DNA of 5,406 nt from Zoogloeaceae bacterium (lineage in GTDB: Bacteria > Pseudomonadota > Gammaproteobacteria > Burkholderiales > Rhodocyclaceae). The notes under the pieces were generated by a model. It was not told where the DNA came from. It was given only the letters and a program-made list of their open reading frames with translations, and did no database searches. The stretch is taken from positions 1 through 5,406 of the forward strand of contig JAITEO010000232.1 of the NCBI GenBank assembly GCA_031281985.1, read 5' to 3'. Position numbers and translations under genes: made by a program. Positions 5,293 through 5,406 of the stretch are shown here, in pieces; position 1 is the stretch's first letter; each line of letters starts with the position of its first letter.

Positions 5293-5406
5293 ATGCCCAA
5301 CACACCGAATACAGACCACAGCCCCCAAAGCGAGCCTGGCGAGCGCTCTGTCCTCTGTCTTCTGTCCTCTGTCCTCTGTCTCCTGCTCCTGAGCCTGAAT
5401 GTCGGG
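5293..5406 (+). CDS. Possible start of a membrane or exported protein (partial, doubtful)
   Basis: An ATG at 5293 opens a frame of 38 codons that is still open at the right edge. GGAG (5280-5283) lies 9 nt upstream as a Shine-Dalgarno sequence. The peptide begins polar (MPNTPNTDHSPQSEPGER) and becomes strongly hydrophobic (SVLCLLSSVLCLLLLSLN), like a signal anchor or leader. The hydrophobic part is produced by the heptamer array, so it may be a by-product of repeat DNA. The same frame can be extended upstream to an ATG at 5227, but that extension translates the hairpin and REP-like repeat. I recognise no family. Confidence 0.22.
   Translation, partial: MPNTPNTDHSPQSEPGERSVLCLLSSVLCLLLLSLNVG
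5346..5380 (+). repeat. Tandem heptamer array (5 units of CTCTGTC)
   Basis: Five head-to-tail 7-nt units occupy exactly 35 nt. Units 1, 2, 4 and 5 are CTCTGTC and unit 3 is TTCTGTC. The related block GGAGGACAGAAGACAGA just after rfbD is the same kind of repeat on the opposite strand. Arrays of this length can change copy number by slipped-strand pairing. Confidence 0.8.

Noticed and set aside
5346..5380. CRISPR array
   Set aside because: The units are 7 nt with no spacers; this is a simple tandem repeat.

Overview
The window is G+C-rich, densely packed bacterial DNA. It looks proteobacterial, probably beta- or gamma-proteobacterial. The reasons are the YjcH/ActP-like symporter pair, the HI1419/HI1420-type toxin-antitoxin pair, the rfbB-rfbD pair, and intergenic palindromes of REP and MITE type. 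I cannot name a genus.

Layout from left to right. (1) Positions 3-71 hold the last 22 codons of a Sel1-repeat gene on the + strand. (2) Positions 203-2165 (+) hold a two-gene unit: a small DUF485-type membrane protein overlapping by 14 nt a large ActP-like sodium:solute symporter. The symporter has kept the family landmarks but has alanine where the conserved TM2 aspartate is expected. (3) Positions 2188-2797 (-) converge on the symporter and hold a RelE/HigB-type toxin followed by its helix-turn-helix antitoxin. The antitoxin is intact. The toxin is broken by a one-base frameshift, and removing one base restores the family C-terminus exactly. (4) Positions 2798-3232 are a 435-nt gap between divergent genes. 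Most of it (2864-3110) is a 247-bp element with 21-bp terminal inverted repeats (20/21 identical) and a perfect 10-bp direct repeat on each side. It has the structure of a non-autonomous transposon (MITE) with its target-site duplication. A large nested palindrome (2919-3025) sits inside it. (5) Positions 3233-5201 (+) hold rfbB and rfbD, overlapping by 20 nt. They encode dTDP-glucose 4,6-dehydratase and dTDP-4-dehydrorhamnose reductase, the second and last steps of dTDP-L-rhamnose synthesis. rfbA and rfbC are not in the window. (6) Positions 5202-5406 hold repeats: a short terminator-like hairpin, a REP-like palindrome with a GCAG head, a heptamer array, and a 16-bp inverted repeat linking the array to the sequence just after rfbD. 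A weakly supported open frame runs off the right edge.

Functionally, the window joins organic-acid or other solute uptake, a probably decayed TA pair, and sugar-nucleotide synthesis for surface polysaccharide. I see no wholly new multi-gene system. The most novel material is the mobile and repeat DNA in the two intergenic regions and the altered cation-site residue of the symporter.
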